This document shows positions 40,854 to 51,132 of a stretch of DNA of 64,000 nucleotides, piece by piece. Origin of the DNA: Carpediemonas membranifera (lineage: Eukaryota; Fornicata); the NCBI GenBank assembly GCA_019828565.1, contig JAHDYR010000001.1, positions 62,001-126,000 on the forward strand, given 5' to 3'. Positions within the stretch are counted from its first letter, which is position 1; each line of letters begins with the position of its first letter. The notes under the pieces were generated by a model. It was given only the letters and a program-made list of their open reading frames with translations. It did no database searches and was not told the DNA's origin. The position numbers and the translations under genes were made by a program.

Positions 40854-41853
40854 AAGGAGTAAACCGCCTAAAAGATGTCGAGCAGTCACAGCATGGATCG
40901 AAGTATGTCTTGGCACTACAGGCCCCTATCGTGAGTCGAGGCGGGTGGCCACTACGCCTTGATAGTATCATGAACACAGGGGTTACTGACAGCCCAACAA
41001 ATTTCCATCACGGCCATGACCCACCGGCTCAAAGACACGTGTGGCCAATGTCGTCAATGCCATGTTAATGACGACGCACAGGCAACTTAACACGTCAGTA
41101 CCACTATACTGTCGTGCTATGTTGTTTCAAAGTGGCGTTGTGCGACAGAGCTCTTTTCTTGTGGTAAATTGACGCTGGCCCGAATGTTGCAAGCATTCGG
41201 TGGTCTTCAAGCTTGTTCTTCCGCACAGCAGATTATATCATAGACATAGAACATTCTTTCGTGCTTCAATGCCGTCAGAGAGGCGACACAGGTCTTTTAC
41301 AACAATCTAGGCTGATTAGAAGCTACCGATGGAGGAAAGGAAGCCATCAGTGGATACATCAGCTTCCTGAATCTCGCACACGGGAGTAACAGGCATCGTG
41401 GTGAACATTTGAACCATTTTGCGTCGATATGAGTTCGTGGTTTTTGTGGTGATAAGCTGATGGATTCATGATCGAGGATCGAATCTTTTAGATCTAGACC
41501 ATTCTTGACCACGTATAAAATGATGAGGGACCCGGGACCGGCCACTACTCGAGACTCATACTGGTCTTGGACACGCCCACGAGACAAAGCAGAGATGAGT
41601 TGTCTTAAAGTGCGGTGGCCATGGTGGAGACACAGTGCCGTTGGGGTAGAAGTAGTTCTGCCGTTGAGGTGCTGATTGTAAACATCCGTGTTGCTGGGCT
41701 TGGAACTTCAGAGTCGATGCATCAATCAATTGATTATTGTCAATTGTGATCAACAGCCAACCAGCATAGTCACCAATCGTAACAATCGAGAGGATTGCCC
41801 CGATGCCCACAACCCCAGGAATGGCATGCTTTACTGAGTCCTCGGTCAAGTTC
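40854..41853. other. Intergenic region of 1 kb without recognised gene
   Basis: Neither strand has a coding segment I can support. Short frames here show no family motif or coding-like composition. The sequence is AT-richer than flanking genes, with no obvious tandem or inverted repeat. Confidence 0.5.
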
Positions 41854-42534
41854 TCACTGCTCGACGCCCGTCACCACCTGCCGCTCGACCCCGTCCGGGG
41901 TAATAACAGCCAGCCTGATCAGCCCACCCGAGCTGCCGTCCCTAGACATGGCGAGGGCGACGCAGCTCTTGGCGAACTCGATGCACTCCTCCTTGCTCAT
42001 CCCGGGCCTGTAGTGGGCGTCACAGTAGCCGTAGATGTATGTGGAGCCAGACCCACCGATAGAGAACGGCTGCTCGACGACTGAGCCACCCAGGGGGATG
42101 GAATAGACGTGCGGGCCTGTGGAGTCTACGCCGCCGACAATGATGCCGGCCGAGAGCTGGTCGCGGTATTTGTAGCACATGGAGCGGAATACCTTGGCAG
42201 CTGTGTTCACAGCAGGAGGCTGCCCGAGCTCGAGCGAGTGGACGGTGAGATTTGCCTTCACAATGTCGGAAATGGCCTGGGTGTCGGCCGCAGAGCCCGA
42301 GCGGCAGCAGTATATGTTGTCTGTAACCTTATAGATCTTGTCTGTTACACGGTTAGCGATGAATGAACCGGTTGTTGTCCGGGAATCGGCCGCCATGACG
42401 ACGCCATGGTCAAAGCGGATGGCCATGATGGTAGTCTACGTAAGAAGCGGAGAAACGACACATACACCTAAGCTAACCTCTCCATTGGCCTTTGGGTTCT
42501 CATTGAAGCTCTCGTCGTGTCCTTCGAGCATCAT
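41854..42534 (-). CDS. PSMB6: 20S proteasome subunit beta-1 (caspase-like)
   Basis: Two exons (42534-42466 and 42435-41854) encode a 23-residue propeptide and a 193-residue mature subunit. The mature chain starts [13 protein letters not shown], so Thr1 is the catalytic nucleophile. [17 protein letters not shown] and [12 protein letters not shown] are specific for beta-1, which cleaves after acidic residues. Other family motifs are [11 protein letters not shown] and SRDGSSGG. The intron gives GGT (Gly -1) as the last codon of exon 1 and ACT (Thr1) as the first of exon 2, the usual G-T autocleavage site. An alternative downstream start at 42426 would delete the active-site threonine, so the two-exon model is preferred. 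It is a core subunit of the cytosolic and nuclear proteasome. Confidence 0.92.
42436..42465 (-). other. 30-nt intron in proteasome beta-1
   Basis: The minus strand reads gtatgt ... cttacgtag. It falls exactly between Gly -1 and catalytic Thr1 codons, in phase 0. Confidence 0.85.
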
Positions 42535-42709
42535 TGCTGGAAATGACCAATCCGTCAAAGTGCGGGAGAACGACGCTCCATGGAGCAGGGACCAGGGGGT
42601 AGGGTGTCTCGCGTCCCATAGCTTGGTCCAGACGTACTATTATAACCATCTAATCAAATGATTTCCCTCCCTGCCGAGAAAAACAGCAGCACCCTCCAAT
42701 AGTAGTACT

Positions 42710-45700
42710 TTACAACTCTCCCCCGCACACAGGACAGCTCTGCCCGCCCATCCTCTCAAGCGCATCCTCCTCCATGAAGGCGCAACACCCTGGACAGTGC
42801 ACGAGGTCGGCATCCGGCTCCGTCTGGATAAACACCTGAGGCGGGATCAGCGCATCCTTAATCTGCGAAGGCTCTGCCCACGGTGAATATACGTAAATTT
42901 GGGCCGGATCTACTGATTGAAGATCAGATTTCGATAAGATGATCTCCGCATCCGAGTTCGCGATCAGCCCCATCACGCCATCACCGATCATCAGTGAGTC
43001 TTGCCCGGCAGCGTTGAGGCCGATAGAGTAGGCGATGTCCTCCACTTCCTCCCTCGTAGCATCGTCCACAACGACTCTGACTACAGGCAACACGCGACGC
43101 GTCAGAGAAGAGCGGACCGTCTCGTGTGAACACGCGGGACAGGTCTCCGGGACTGGGGCAAAGAGCGGTTGGACTGCCGCACATCTGGGACAATGGCCGG
43201 TGACTTCATTCGAGTCGGGTCGACCCACCACCTGCTGGTAAATAGCCTCGGCCTGGCAGGAGTACTGGCGAGGCAGCCTGAGCATTCTGAGCCGAGTGAG
43301 CGCGTCCATGGCTATGGCGTGGGACCCAACCTTCGCCGCGCTCGAGGCCAGGCCGAGGGTGGTAATGGCGACGGAGACGCCCTCGGGCAGGGTTCCTGAC
43401 CGGTTGAGGACGTACAAGGCGTGGTGCATCGCGTCCTCAGGGCGGATATCGGTCACGGGCTGGGTGACTGCCTCATGGACGACGGCGTAGGAGGCGTAGA
43501 CGTCGGCAACGGCGGCGTGGTCCTGGGCTTCGGCCACGTGAGCAGCGTCCTCCTCGATGGTGTGCTCGAGGCCCCGGACAGAGTTAAGCTCCTCCTTGAA
43601 CAGGGCTTGAAGCATGGTGCCGGCGAGTGTAAAGCGGTTTGTCCGCACCGCCGAGGAAATGAGCGACCTTAAAATGCCCGTTGCCTTGTCTACCATGCCG
43701 CACTCGACAAAGAGACGCCGGGCCCTCTCGTAGTCACCGTGGACCGCCAGGTAGTCGCCATACGCACTCTTCACGGTCTGAGCGAGGTCCGGCGCCTTAT
43801 TGACGAGTTCAAGTGCCTCTTCGTACTGGCTATGGCGGGTGAGGAAGCCCACGCTCGTCCGGACATCCCCCAGCCGCGTGAGGGCGCTCTTGGCGAGGTC
43901 AATGGACCCCATGTCTTCGAGAAGACCGGCTACACGGGTCAGCGCGTCCTTCTCGGATGCGGGAATCTCCTTGCAGATGGCCTCGAGCTCCGCGTTCTTA
44001 CCATGTCTCGCGAGGAGGTTGACCAGCCTTGCCCACTGGCCCAACGAGTGTAGAATCTGAGACGCGGCTTCAGCGTCCCCAATGCTCTCGAGGAAATCCG
44101 CCTGGTGCGACATGAGGCCGCTAAGCTGCGAAATATCAGCAGTCTCATGGAGCCGAGCAATGTCCTCGCTGGAGCAGAAGAGGAGGGAGTCCTGGGCCCG
44201 CGTGAGGTCCCCCGCCTTGAGGAATGCCTCCGCAGCCAGACCGAACTGACCCTTGCGGATGGCGAGCTCCGCGTTGATGAGCTCCACTACCTCTTCGGGC
44301 TGGCGATCGACCACACGGCTTATAAGATCGACTGCGGGCATATCTCTGAGCCTGATGAAGCACTTGCGGGCGACGTCCCAGTCTGTGGCGCGTAGGGCTT
44401 GTGTGCCGAGGTAGTACCAGTCCTTGTCGGGCACGCCAACGCACGCGATGCTGTAGGCCTTGGCAAAGTCCTTACGGCGGGTGAAATAGACCAGAGCGTT
44501 GGCCAGTGGGATATCGACCACACGGACCGAATTTTTCTTAAAATAAAAGATCTTGGTCCCACTAAACCCGATTACTGGCCCCTGAACGGGTTGCTGGTAG
44601 ATTACCTCCTTGCCGATCTTCACAGACAGGATGCGGTTGGACGAAACAACGTATAGATCGGCGAGCACGCTGTTCCAAGCAAGTGCGCTGGCCCCGTTAT
44701 CGGATATGACCGCTTCCCTGGTGACAAGATTGTACACGCGATACTTACCCGTCTGATCCGCGACAATGATGTGCTCCTTGGTGGTCTGGACGTCGAGACA
44801 GCGAACAAAGCCCGTGTGCCTCAGGATGTTCACACTCTCGGTCTGATTGGCGAATACGCAGTGGACGGAGCCGTCGCTCAGGCCGAGGTAGACGCATTCG
44901 CCGCCTGGTGGACCGCCAATGATCTTCATGTATCCGATATCCGCGTCGAAAGCCCAGGACTGGGAGATATCACCGTTGAAATCGAGCAAATCAATGGTAC
45001 GACCGTTACACAAAAAGATATGCTTCTTAGCGACTACGAGCAGTGAGCACTGAGGCGACTTGTTGACGGTGTGCTTGACCCTGTAGTCCAGCTGATCGGC
45101 CGTGTGGTAAATGACGATGCTGCTGGGCGTTTGGATAGCCAGATGGTCGTCATAAAGTGCGAGTTTCCTAACGTACTTCCGGACGGCCAGCTTGACCCTG
45201 GTTCCCTTGAGGAGGTCCTGCACTACCACGTCAGTGAGCCCGTCTCTAAATGCGTATGTGTCCTTATAAAGCGCGTGCACCATAAGGTTGGTGATGTTCA
45301 GCGCCGCCACCTGGCCGTCGCCCGAGCCCAGTACGACTGTGCTTGACCCAGGTCTGGGTGATACAGACCAGAGCCAGGTATCGCCCAGGGTGGCAGGGGC
45401 ATTGAGGTAAGTACCGTCCTTAAAGAAGTGGACCTGGCCGTCTGTCCCACCGATGAGGAGGTTAGACTCACGCCAGGCCATGCAGAGGGGCAGGAACTCC
45501 AGGGATGTGTGCTTGACCCGTCGGCCCGAGAGTTGGTAGGCCGAGAGGGTTCCCGCCCATGAGGAGACGTAGAGGAGGTGCTCGTCGCCCGCGGTGATGT
45601 TGGGGGAGAAGGAGAGAGCCCACACGGGCCCGTCGGCGAATATCGTCTCGTGATGGATTGACTCACCAGTGGAGTCACGGATGACGACGTTACCCTTCTC

Positions 45701-46201
45701 GTCGCCCGTAGCGAAGTAGCGGGCGTCGGGGGACCAGGCGACAGAGAGGACGCGGGAGGTAATCTTCTTTTGCTTGAGGCGGGACTCCATGCCGGCGCAG
45801 ACGATGATCTCTTCGCTCGAGCAGGAGATGAGGACGGGATTCTCGCTGTTGGAGTAGGCGAGGCACTGGACCATGCCCTTGTGCTGGTAGCGGTAGAGAG
45901 CACTGCCGTTGGATTGGAAGATTACCACTTCGCCCGTTGTGCTCTTGTCTTTGGGATCTCCGACACCGCCTCCGACAGCGAATTGCTTGCCATCGGGGGA
46001 GTAAGAGACGCAGTAGACGTGGTTCTGACGCTCAATCTGCTTTTGAAGCTCGCCTTTGGATGTGTATTGCAGAATTCGGTTGTCGACGGCGACAAGAAGC
46101 TTGGATCCGTCTGGAGACCAGGCAGTGGAGTACACGGGACCAATAGCAGAGCCTCCCTTTCTAGTAAGGATCCGCTCGGCCCAGCTTGTGGTGTGCCGCA
46201 T
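42710..46201 (-). CDS. IFT122: Intraflagellar transport protein IFT122 (IFT-A)
   Basis: This protein of about 1,163 residues has two N-terminal WD40 propellers (about 10-560), a long helical repeat region and a C-terminal zinc-binding segment (CPRCAAVQPLF, CPACSHE, then HCPGCCAFM and SCPVCGGEL). YKDTYAFRDGLTDVVVQDL and MKIIGGPPGGECVYLGL are diagnostic IFT122 blocks. IFT122 is a core subunit of the IFT-A complex, which drives retrograde transport and membrane-protein entry into cilia. I chose the ATG at 46201 over the one at 46246 because a GTGCAGTTTAG element (46219-46229) lies between them and the shorter start fits the family. The gene implies a flagellated cell. It is divergent from the TMEM192-like gene. 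Confidence 0.92.
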   Translation of the reverse strand: MRHTTSWAERILTRKGGSAIGPVYSTAWSPDGSKLLVAVDNRILQYTSKGELQKQIERQNHVYCVSYSPDGKQFAVGGGVGDPKDKSTTGEVVIFQSNGSALYRYQHKGMVQCLAYSNSENPVLISCSSEEIIVCAGMESRLKQKKITSRVLSVAWSPDARYFATGDEKGNVVIRDSTGESIHHETIFADGPVWALSFSPNITAGDEHLLYVSSWAGTLSAYQLSGRRVKHTSLEFLPLCMAWRESNLLIGGTDGQVHFFKDGTYLNAPATLGDTWLWSVSPRPGSSTVVLGSGDGQVAALNITNLMVHALYKDTYAFRDGLTDVVVQDLLKGTRVKLAVRKYVRKLALYDDHLAIQTPSSIVIYHTADQLDYRVKHTVNKSPQCSLLVVAKKHIFLCNGRTIDLLDFNGDISQSWAFDADIGYMKIIGGPPGGECVYLGLSDGSVHCVFANQTESVNILRHTGFVRCLDVQTTKEHIIVADQTGKYRVYNLVTREAVISDNGASALAWNSVLADLYVVSSNRILSVKIGKEVIYQQPVQGPVIGFSGTKIFYFKKNSVRVVDIPLANALVYFTRRKDFAKAYSIACVGVPDKDWYYLGTQALRATDWDVARKCFIRLRDMPAVDLISRVVDRQPEEVVELINAELAIRKGQFGLAAEAFLKAGDLTRAQDSLLFCSSEDIARLHETADISQLSGLMSHQADFLESIGDAEAASQILHSLGQWARLVNLLARHGKNAELEAICKEIPASEKDALTRVAGLLEDMGSIDLAKSALTRLGDVRTSVGFLTRHSQYEEALELVNKAPDLAQTVKSAYGDYLAVHGDYERARRLFVECGMVDKATGILRSLISSAVRTNRFTLAGTMLQALFKEELNSVRGLEHTIEEDAAHVAEAQDHAAVADVYASYAVVHEAVTQPVTDIRPEDAMHHALYVLNRSGTLPEGVSVAITTLGLASSAAKVGSHAIAMDALTRLRMLRLPRQYSCQAEAIYQQVVGRPDSNEVTGHCPRCAAVQPLFAPVPETCPACSHETVRSSLTRRVLPVVRVVVDDATREEVEDIAYSIGLNAAGQDSLMIGDGVMGLIANSDAEIILSKSDLQSVDPAQIYVYSPWAEPSQIKDALIPPQVFIQTEPDADLVHCPGCCAFMEEDALERMGGQSCPVCGGEL

Positions 46202-46218
46202 CGCCGAGTTTTGTATGC

Positions 46219-46229
46219 CTAAACTGCAC
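46219..46229 (-). promoter_or_regulatory. GTGCAGTTTAG element before IFT122
   Basis: The minus strand reads gtgcagtttag, ending 17 nt before the ATG at 46201. This is the same motif and spacing as in the ligase gene. Confidence 0.45.
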
Positions 46230-46338
46230 CGAAGAAACTCGTTCATTCCGGCACTTTATGAATACAACAGGTAGTATACGTCGCATCATGTTCCATCTTC
46301 TTGCCGTTTGCGCGCTGAGCTGAGCTCTTAGACACTTC

Positions 46339-46347
46339 GCAGTTTAG
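46339..46347 (+). promoter_or_regulatory. GCAGTTTAG element before the TMEM192-like gene
   Basis: gcagtttag lies 37 nt before the ATG at 46385. With the IFT122 element about 110 bp away in the opposite orientation, it suggests two separate start elements in one divergent promoter region. Confidence 0.35.
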
Positions 46348-46384
46348 CCTAGGCCAGCCGGGTCGACAACCCCAAATACCACGA

Positions 46385-47290
46385 ATGGAGGGTTACCAAG
46401 GCCAATGGAACAGTACCAATACAGACTTTGACGAACCTGCTTCTGCGCTACTTTCTATTCTCTCTGTAGAGAACAAGAACAGCGGATCCCAGCTCACGGC
46501 GCAGAAGTTCAAAGCAGTGCACTCCTGGTGGTCCATCATGGTTCAAATCATCTTCGGTTTTGTATATTTCGTGTACCTGATGTTCCCACTAGCTGACAGC
46601 GACAAGCATTCGTCCATGAAGGATCATTTCGCCTTCCGAGGCCTCCTCCATGTCGTCTATTTCTACCTCACCTTCGCCTTCTCCCGCCTCCAGCTCCAGC
46701 AGGTGAAGAAGGTCCGCAACGCCGGCTTTCTAGACTTCTACCGTGCCGTTCGCTGGCCCCGCAAGGCGCCCGTTTCCATCCTCACGCAAGGTTCGGTGTT
46801 CATACTCGTATTGAGCATCATATCGCCCTACTTCTCCGGTGTACAGACTATTCGCATTGTTCTGCTTCGTGTGGTGATTGGGTTGGAGATTATCGTCGTG
46901 CTGTGCTTCAACTTGTCCCATCTATTCTTAATCGTCCGGCATAATTTCTCACGATCCGCCCCGGACGCAACAAAGATGCTCTCCAGCGTTGATGTCCGTA
47001 CTTTCGTGACGGGATCGAGTGAATCGTCCATTATCTCCAAGCAGAGCGAGCTAATCCGCTTCTTCAAGCAACACGAGCTCGCCCTGTCGAAGAGGATCGA
47101 GGAGCTGGAAGATAAGGTCAACTACGCCGGCGGTAAGCAGTCGGTAGTCTCGCTGAAGACCACGATTGCCACGCAGCAGAGGGATATGAATGCTCTGCGT
47201 CTGGAGATCCGGGACTTGGAGGAGACGGTAGAAATGATGCGGATTGAGATGTTGAAGAAGGATACGATGATCAGAAGCCTTAATAGGTGA
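46385..47290 (+). CDS. TMEM192-like four-helix membrane protein
   Basis: This 301-residue protein has four hydrophobic helices (about residues 50-70, 85-105, 135-155 and 160-185) and a C-terminal coiled coil (about 225-300). KVRNAGFLDFYRAVRW between helices 2 and 3 parallels the KIRNRGYNLIYRSTRH segment of TMEM192. ISKQSELIRFFKQHELALSKR parallels its C-terminal [20 protein letters not shown]. TMEM192 is a lysosomal and late-endosomal membrane protein that forms dimers; its function is poorly known. The coiled coil is longer than in the human protein. Localisation here is inferred from the family only. Confidence 0.7.
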   Translation: MEGYQGQWNSTNTDFDEPASALLSILSVENKNSGSQLTAQKFKAVHSWWSIMVQIIFGFVYFVYLMFPLADSDKHSSMKDHFAFRGLLHVVYFYLTFAFSRLQLQQVKKVRNAGFLDFYRAVRWPRKAPVSILTQGSVFILVLSIISPYFSGVQTIRIVLLRVVIGLEIIVVLCFNLSHLFLIVRHNFSRSAPDATKMLSSVDVRTFVTGSSESSIISKQSELIRFFKQHELALSKRIEELEDKVNYAGGKQSVVSLKTTIATQQRDMNALRLEIRDLEETVEMMRIEMLKKDTMIRSLNR

Positions 47291-47651
47291 GATTGTTCCG
47301 CTTTTTGTTCTTTTTTATCATCGTAAAACTCGTCGCTGCAGATTGGCTAGATTGTGACAAGTATCTGGATTCTCACCCGAAGTTGAGCCTGTTTTAGAGC
47401 CTGACAACACTCTATAAGCAACCGTGAGTCTTTTAGGTCGATTTCATTTTTTGGCCGAATCTGATCACAGATTCGGGTCACGTTCTGATGATTGAGGATT
47501 TACGCACGCGCAAAAAGGAGCAACGAGCGAACTCTACGGACGCTGTCCGACCCGATGGGAGCTCACTACACCGTTTGGCGCACCCAAGGGTCCGACTCGG
47601 AACCGACTGTGGTGGTCTTTATGATTCGCAAGGGCAATCTTGGCTCAAAGT
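47291..47651. other. Intergenic region
   Basis: It holds the 3' end of the TMEM192-like transcript and the upstream region of the GARP gene. No gene, repeat or promoter element was recognised. Confidence 0.4.
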
Positions 47652-48665
47652 ATGGACTTTGAGCTATTAGATGACCGTGTCTTTCAAAGTGAAGCAATGT
47701 TCTTTGGATCAGCGTTTGAAGTTCGCGACGAAAAGTCACAAAAAGGGAAAATTCCCTCAAATTGTGCTCCTGGCTTTGCCGATCAACCAACAAGCGCTTT
47801 CAACAACAATGTTTTGCCTCCACCAAGCGTGGAACAAAGGCCTTCATTTACCGCCACCGGCCCCATCAGCTTTTGCCCCGCTCCAGTGATTACCCCAGTG
47901 AACCCGTCGTCCGTCTCTCCCATCGCATTCACCACTCCCGCAACCGTGCCCCAGCAGGTTCAAGTCATAGAAATCCCCAGGCTGGTCCCATTAGACACTG
48001 ATAACATGGTTTGCATCCCGGACGACGGTGCCGTTCAGAGGGTAACCAAGGTGCAGACAAAAGAGGGGAAGAACGAACATGCCATATACATACCGGTATA
48101 TAACACTCGCCTGGCGCCAGTAACAACGTCGCAGCCCCTCTATATTCCCCGGCAGATGCCCGTGCAAGTCAAGTTTGAGTCGACACCTGCCAAGCCCGCC
48201 GCCCCCGCCGCTGCACAGCCCGCGGCACCCAAAAAGGCGGCCAAGCCCGTCTCTCGTTCATCTTCTTTCCTCCAGACCCAGCGCATGGCCCCCAAGTTCC
48301 CCCGCATGGATCGCTCTGCCTTTGTTGCCCACCAGGACGACGCGTACGCGAGCAGACCAGAGGGAAAGGTCGGGAAGGACGGCCGCAGACGTCTGGTGTG
48401 GACCCCTGAGCTCCACAACCGCTTTGTCACCGCTGTCCGGGTGCTCGGCATCAAGTCTTCTGTGCCTAAGAACGTGCTGCAGCTGATGAACGTCGAGGGA
48501 ATTACAAGAGAGAACGTCGCCTCTCGTCTCCAGAAGTTCCGTCTCTTCGTGCGTCGAATGCATGCCGGCTTGGGCGATCTCGCGGATGATGTGCCTCTGG
48601 AGGATAGCCACCTGACAGCAGAGATTGAGCAGGCCGCACTGAATAGTTCTAAGCTTTGTACCTGA
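47652..48665 (+). CDS. GARP (G2-like Myb) transcription factor
   Basis: This 337-residue protein starts at the ATG at 47652 (a TTG 12 nt upstream extends the open frame). A long Pro/Gln/Thr-rich N-terminal region precedes a GARP DNA-binding domain at about residues 245-305. It begins RRLVWTPELHNRFVTAV, continues GIKSSVPKNVLQLMNVEG and ends ITRENVASRLQKFRLFVRRM. This is nearly the plant LUX/ARR-B type consensus (VWT-ELH-RFV, VPK, LMNV-G-TRENVAS-LQK-R). No receiver domain is present. The role is probably sequence-specific transcriptional regulation. The family is best known from plants, but GARP factors are also reported in Giardia, so vertical inheritance within metamonads is plausible. Confidence 0.88.
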   Translation: MDFELLDDRVFQSEAMFFGSAFEVRDEKSQKGKIPSNCAPGFADQPTSAFNNNVLPPPSVEQRPSFTATGPISFCPAPVITPVNPSSVSPIAFTTPATVPQQVQVIEIPRLVPLDTDNMVCIPDDGAVQRVTKVQTKEGKNEHAIYIPVYNTRLAPVTTSQPLYIPRQMPVQVKFESTPAKPAAPAAAQPAAPKKAAKPVSRSSSFLQTQRMAPKFPRMDRSAFVAHQDDAYASRPEGKVGKDGRRRLVWTPELHNRFVTAVRVLGIKSSVPKNVLQLMNVEGITRENVASRLQKFRLFVRRMHAGLGDLADDVPLEDSHLTAEIEQAALNSSKLCT

Positions 48666-48831
48666 GGATTGGGGGTTGACCTGAGTGGCCGCGTCGTCAG
48701 ATGACGTTTCATATCGATAAATGCGCTTTTTGATTTCCTTAAATTCCTTAAATTAAATTCTCCCCTTAAATTTTCCAAACGACTTGTCGCTGAAAGCATG
48801 GGGATGCGATCATGACTTTTGAGGAGTTTTG

Positions 48832-49689
48832 ATGAACCACTGTCAAAGAAAACACCGTCAAAAGGCAGAGCAAGCCGTTCTTAATGGCGATTACAGCACC
48901 GCCTCCATGCACTATCACAACGCCGCAGAACTTTCCATCCGCCGACTTGTGGAGGCTCTTGTCTGTGTTATTGATGACGATGATTATGCAACCAACTTAT
49001 TAGAGCACAGAGATGCATCAATCACTTCTCTTTGTTCTCTCATATTCAACGACGAGCGTTCCCCTCTCCTGAAGGTCGCCGACAGCACCCAGGCCACCAC
49101 AATTCTCACTACATTCAACGATGCTGCACTGCTTAACGAGAAAGCGTGCCACCCGGAGCGGTTTTTAGAGCAGATGAATGATGATGGCAACCTGAAGCCC
49201 GCCTTGACCAATATCAGATTCAACGACCTCTTTGGAGATATTGATGCAATCATACTCCACTGCCAGGAGTTCAAGAGTACCCAGAACATCGAGCAAGGCC
49301 CTCTTAACGGGACCCGGGTCAAGCAGACCGCAGTCACTCCAGAGCTTGGGAGAAGGCCGAACGATAGTCCAAGGCCCGTGTCTGGTGGTAGATCCCGCCG
49401 AGACAACCAGACCCCTGAACCACCGCGGCAACAAAGCCCCCGACGCTCGTTCATCACACGTTGCCTTGCGAAACTAGCGTCACTCATTCTCGTCGCTGTT
49501 TATGCAACGCTTGGGCTTGCGGCAAAGCTGCTGCTAAGAACTGTGGCTTTCCTCTGGCCATTGGTCAGTCACTTGCCCTCTGGATGGTGGGCTCTGAGCG
49601 GGTCGGCGAGCGGCAATACGCCAGCCGGGTGCAGGGCGGTAAGAGAGTCGAGAGAGATTAAAGTGAGGCTCGATCTCGTTCTTTCATGA
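48832..49689 (+). CDS. Hypothetical protein with N-terminal helical domain and C-terminal hydrophobic helices
   Basis: This protein of about 285 residues starts at the ATG at 48832. The first 120 residues are helical. One segment (KAEQAVLNGDYSTASMHYHN) recalls MIT or HEPN-type helices, but I cannot assign a family. A basic, Pro/Arg-rich region (about 165-205) precedes two adjacent hydrophobic segments (LAKLASLILVAVYATLGLAA and LLLRTVAFLWPLVSHL). The C-terminus may therefore be membrane-anchored. No catalytic motif is seen. Confidence 0.55.
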   Translation: MNHCQRKHRQKAEQAVLNGDYSTASMHYHNAAELSIRRLVEALVCVIDDDDYATNLLEHRDASITSLCSLIFNDERSPLLKVADSTQATTILTTFNDAALLNEKACHPERFLEQMNDDGNLKPALTNIRFNDLFGDIDAIILHCQEFKSTQNIEQGPLNGTRVKQTAVTPELGRRPNDSPRPVSGGRSRRDNQTPEPPRQQSPRRSFITRCLAKLASLILVAVYATLGLAAKLLLRTVAFLWPLVSHLPSGWWALSGSASGNTPAGCRAVRESREIKVRLDLVLS

Positions 49690-49970
49690 ATGGGAGGGTG
49701 AGAGGTTTGTCGATGAAGTTTCTCCGGTTGCCTGAGAGGGTCAATGGGTTTTCATGCCGCTCTCCGATGGCCTGGGCGACAGAGGGCGCCACCCATTGCT
49801 ACGAAAATGGAATCGTACCAGGATATATGTGAGGCGACAGCGTTCATCGATTGCTCCAACCACTTCCGCAACTCTGCCGGCCAGTGCTGCAGAGTGGGAA
49901 GAGTGTCAGTTGGGACAGCTGAGATGGCCGAGTGCGAGACGCCCAGATGGTGGAAAGGCATCATTCGTGG

Positions 49971-50578
49971 GAGGAGTTCTGCGACAGTGCAGGCACCACG
50001 GGGCGGGAATGGCGCTTAGTGCTGCTCTCTGCCGCAGTTCTCGGATACTCGCCATGCTGCACTAAACTGCCATTTAGCGAGCGACACTGTGACGTGCCAT
50101 TGTGACAGATGTGCAGGGTAAGGACGGCAATGTGCAGTTTAGCATAACTGGGCGTGTGGCGGTAGGGCATCGGTGACAACTACTGATTACGATGACGATG
50201 TGATTCGAGGCTGTCGATGGGCATGCGTGGCCGTCGGCAAGAGTTGGGCCTGACATGTCACACGACGCCCGACCAAGCACGCGAGCCACTAGAACATGGA
50301 TACATACCGCAATGAACCATAAATGGCGTCATTGCTGCAGACTCGGCCGATAAATGTGGCGTGCAGGTTATGTCAAGATACAAACGACAAAATGTCGCTG
50401 GCAGTCTCTATCGGTCCTACAGTCTCATGACTCATCCACAGAATACAGAATAGGTGTGTTATGGCCAAACTCTTGTCAAACCGCATTTTCCAATCCACAA
50501 TCACTGGAACGCGCGTTGCACTCTTCTTCCTCGCCCTCATTCCGCTTATCGGCATGGCTCTCAGCTACTCCGATAGAA
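49971..50578 (+). repeat. Duplicated upstream-plus-signal-peptide cassette, copy 1
   Basis: This 608-bp segment matches 52795-53402 with only a few base changes and no length difference (constant offset 2824). It contains about 490 bp of upstream DNA and the first 39 codons of a secreted protein. Its first 154 bp are also present at 51133-51286. Confidence 0.93.
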
Positions 50579-51071
50579 GTATCGCCAATAACACTGGCAA
50601 TGCGCATGAAACTCAGCCTATCGTCAGGCCCCGCATCTTCTCGGATCCCGTCGTTTTCAAGCGCAGTGATCCTGAAGCCAAAATCATTGAGCCCATGGAG
50701 CCTGTCCCCGTCCTAGAGCTCGTTGAGCCCAAGAAGAACGCGGCTGTGAGCTTGTTGGGCCCATGGAAGCTACCCCCGTCCCAGAGCCCATTGAGGGTGT
50801 CCCTGCAACAAAGATCACTCATCGGATCGTGGACGAGGTTTACGTTGCTTCTAGTATCCCTGTGGCTGGTTCAAAATCTGCCTTTCTCACACGGGTGGGT
50901 TGTGATCTCTGCCTTTTGAGTAAGATCGCACAGAGGGAATACGTAAATTACATAACCACATGTAGCACACCCTTCTCGAGGAGAGGGACTCGAGTGGCCG
51001 GTCGATGTCACCCGAGCTTTGGCCAGCAGAGGCGCAGACCTGTGTATCATGCCTCATCGCTCGCAAGGTGA
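50461..51071 (+). pseudogene. Secreted proline/glutamate-rich protein, frame-shifted
   Basis: The ATG at 50461 begins a protein with a signal peptide (VALFFLALIPLIGMALS) almost identical to that of the gene at 53285. The mature part is rich in EP, PV and EL dipeptides (EPMEPVPVLELVEP). Near 50750 the EP/VP-rich reading passes into another frame (PMEATPVPEPIEGVP), which stays open to 51071. The original frame runs to 50919 without that composition. I infer a single frameshift. No homologue is recognised. Confidence 0.5.
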
Positions 51072-51132
51072 TGGCTGAAGGGTGAAACGTTCGTTTCACA
51101 CCATGCTCGAATAGACACTTCATCCGCGGTGC

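Noticed and set aside
40854-41853. Short frames (up to 97 codons) in the 1-kb gap
   Set aside because: No family motif, coding-like composition or promoter element supports them.
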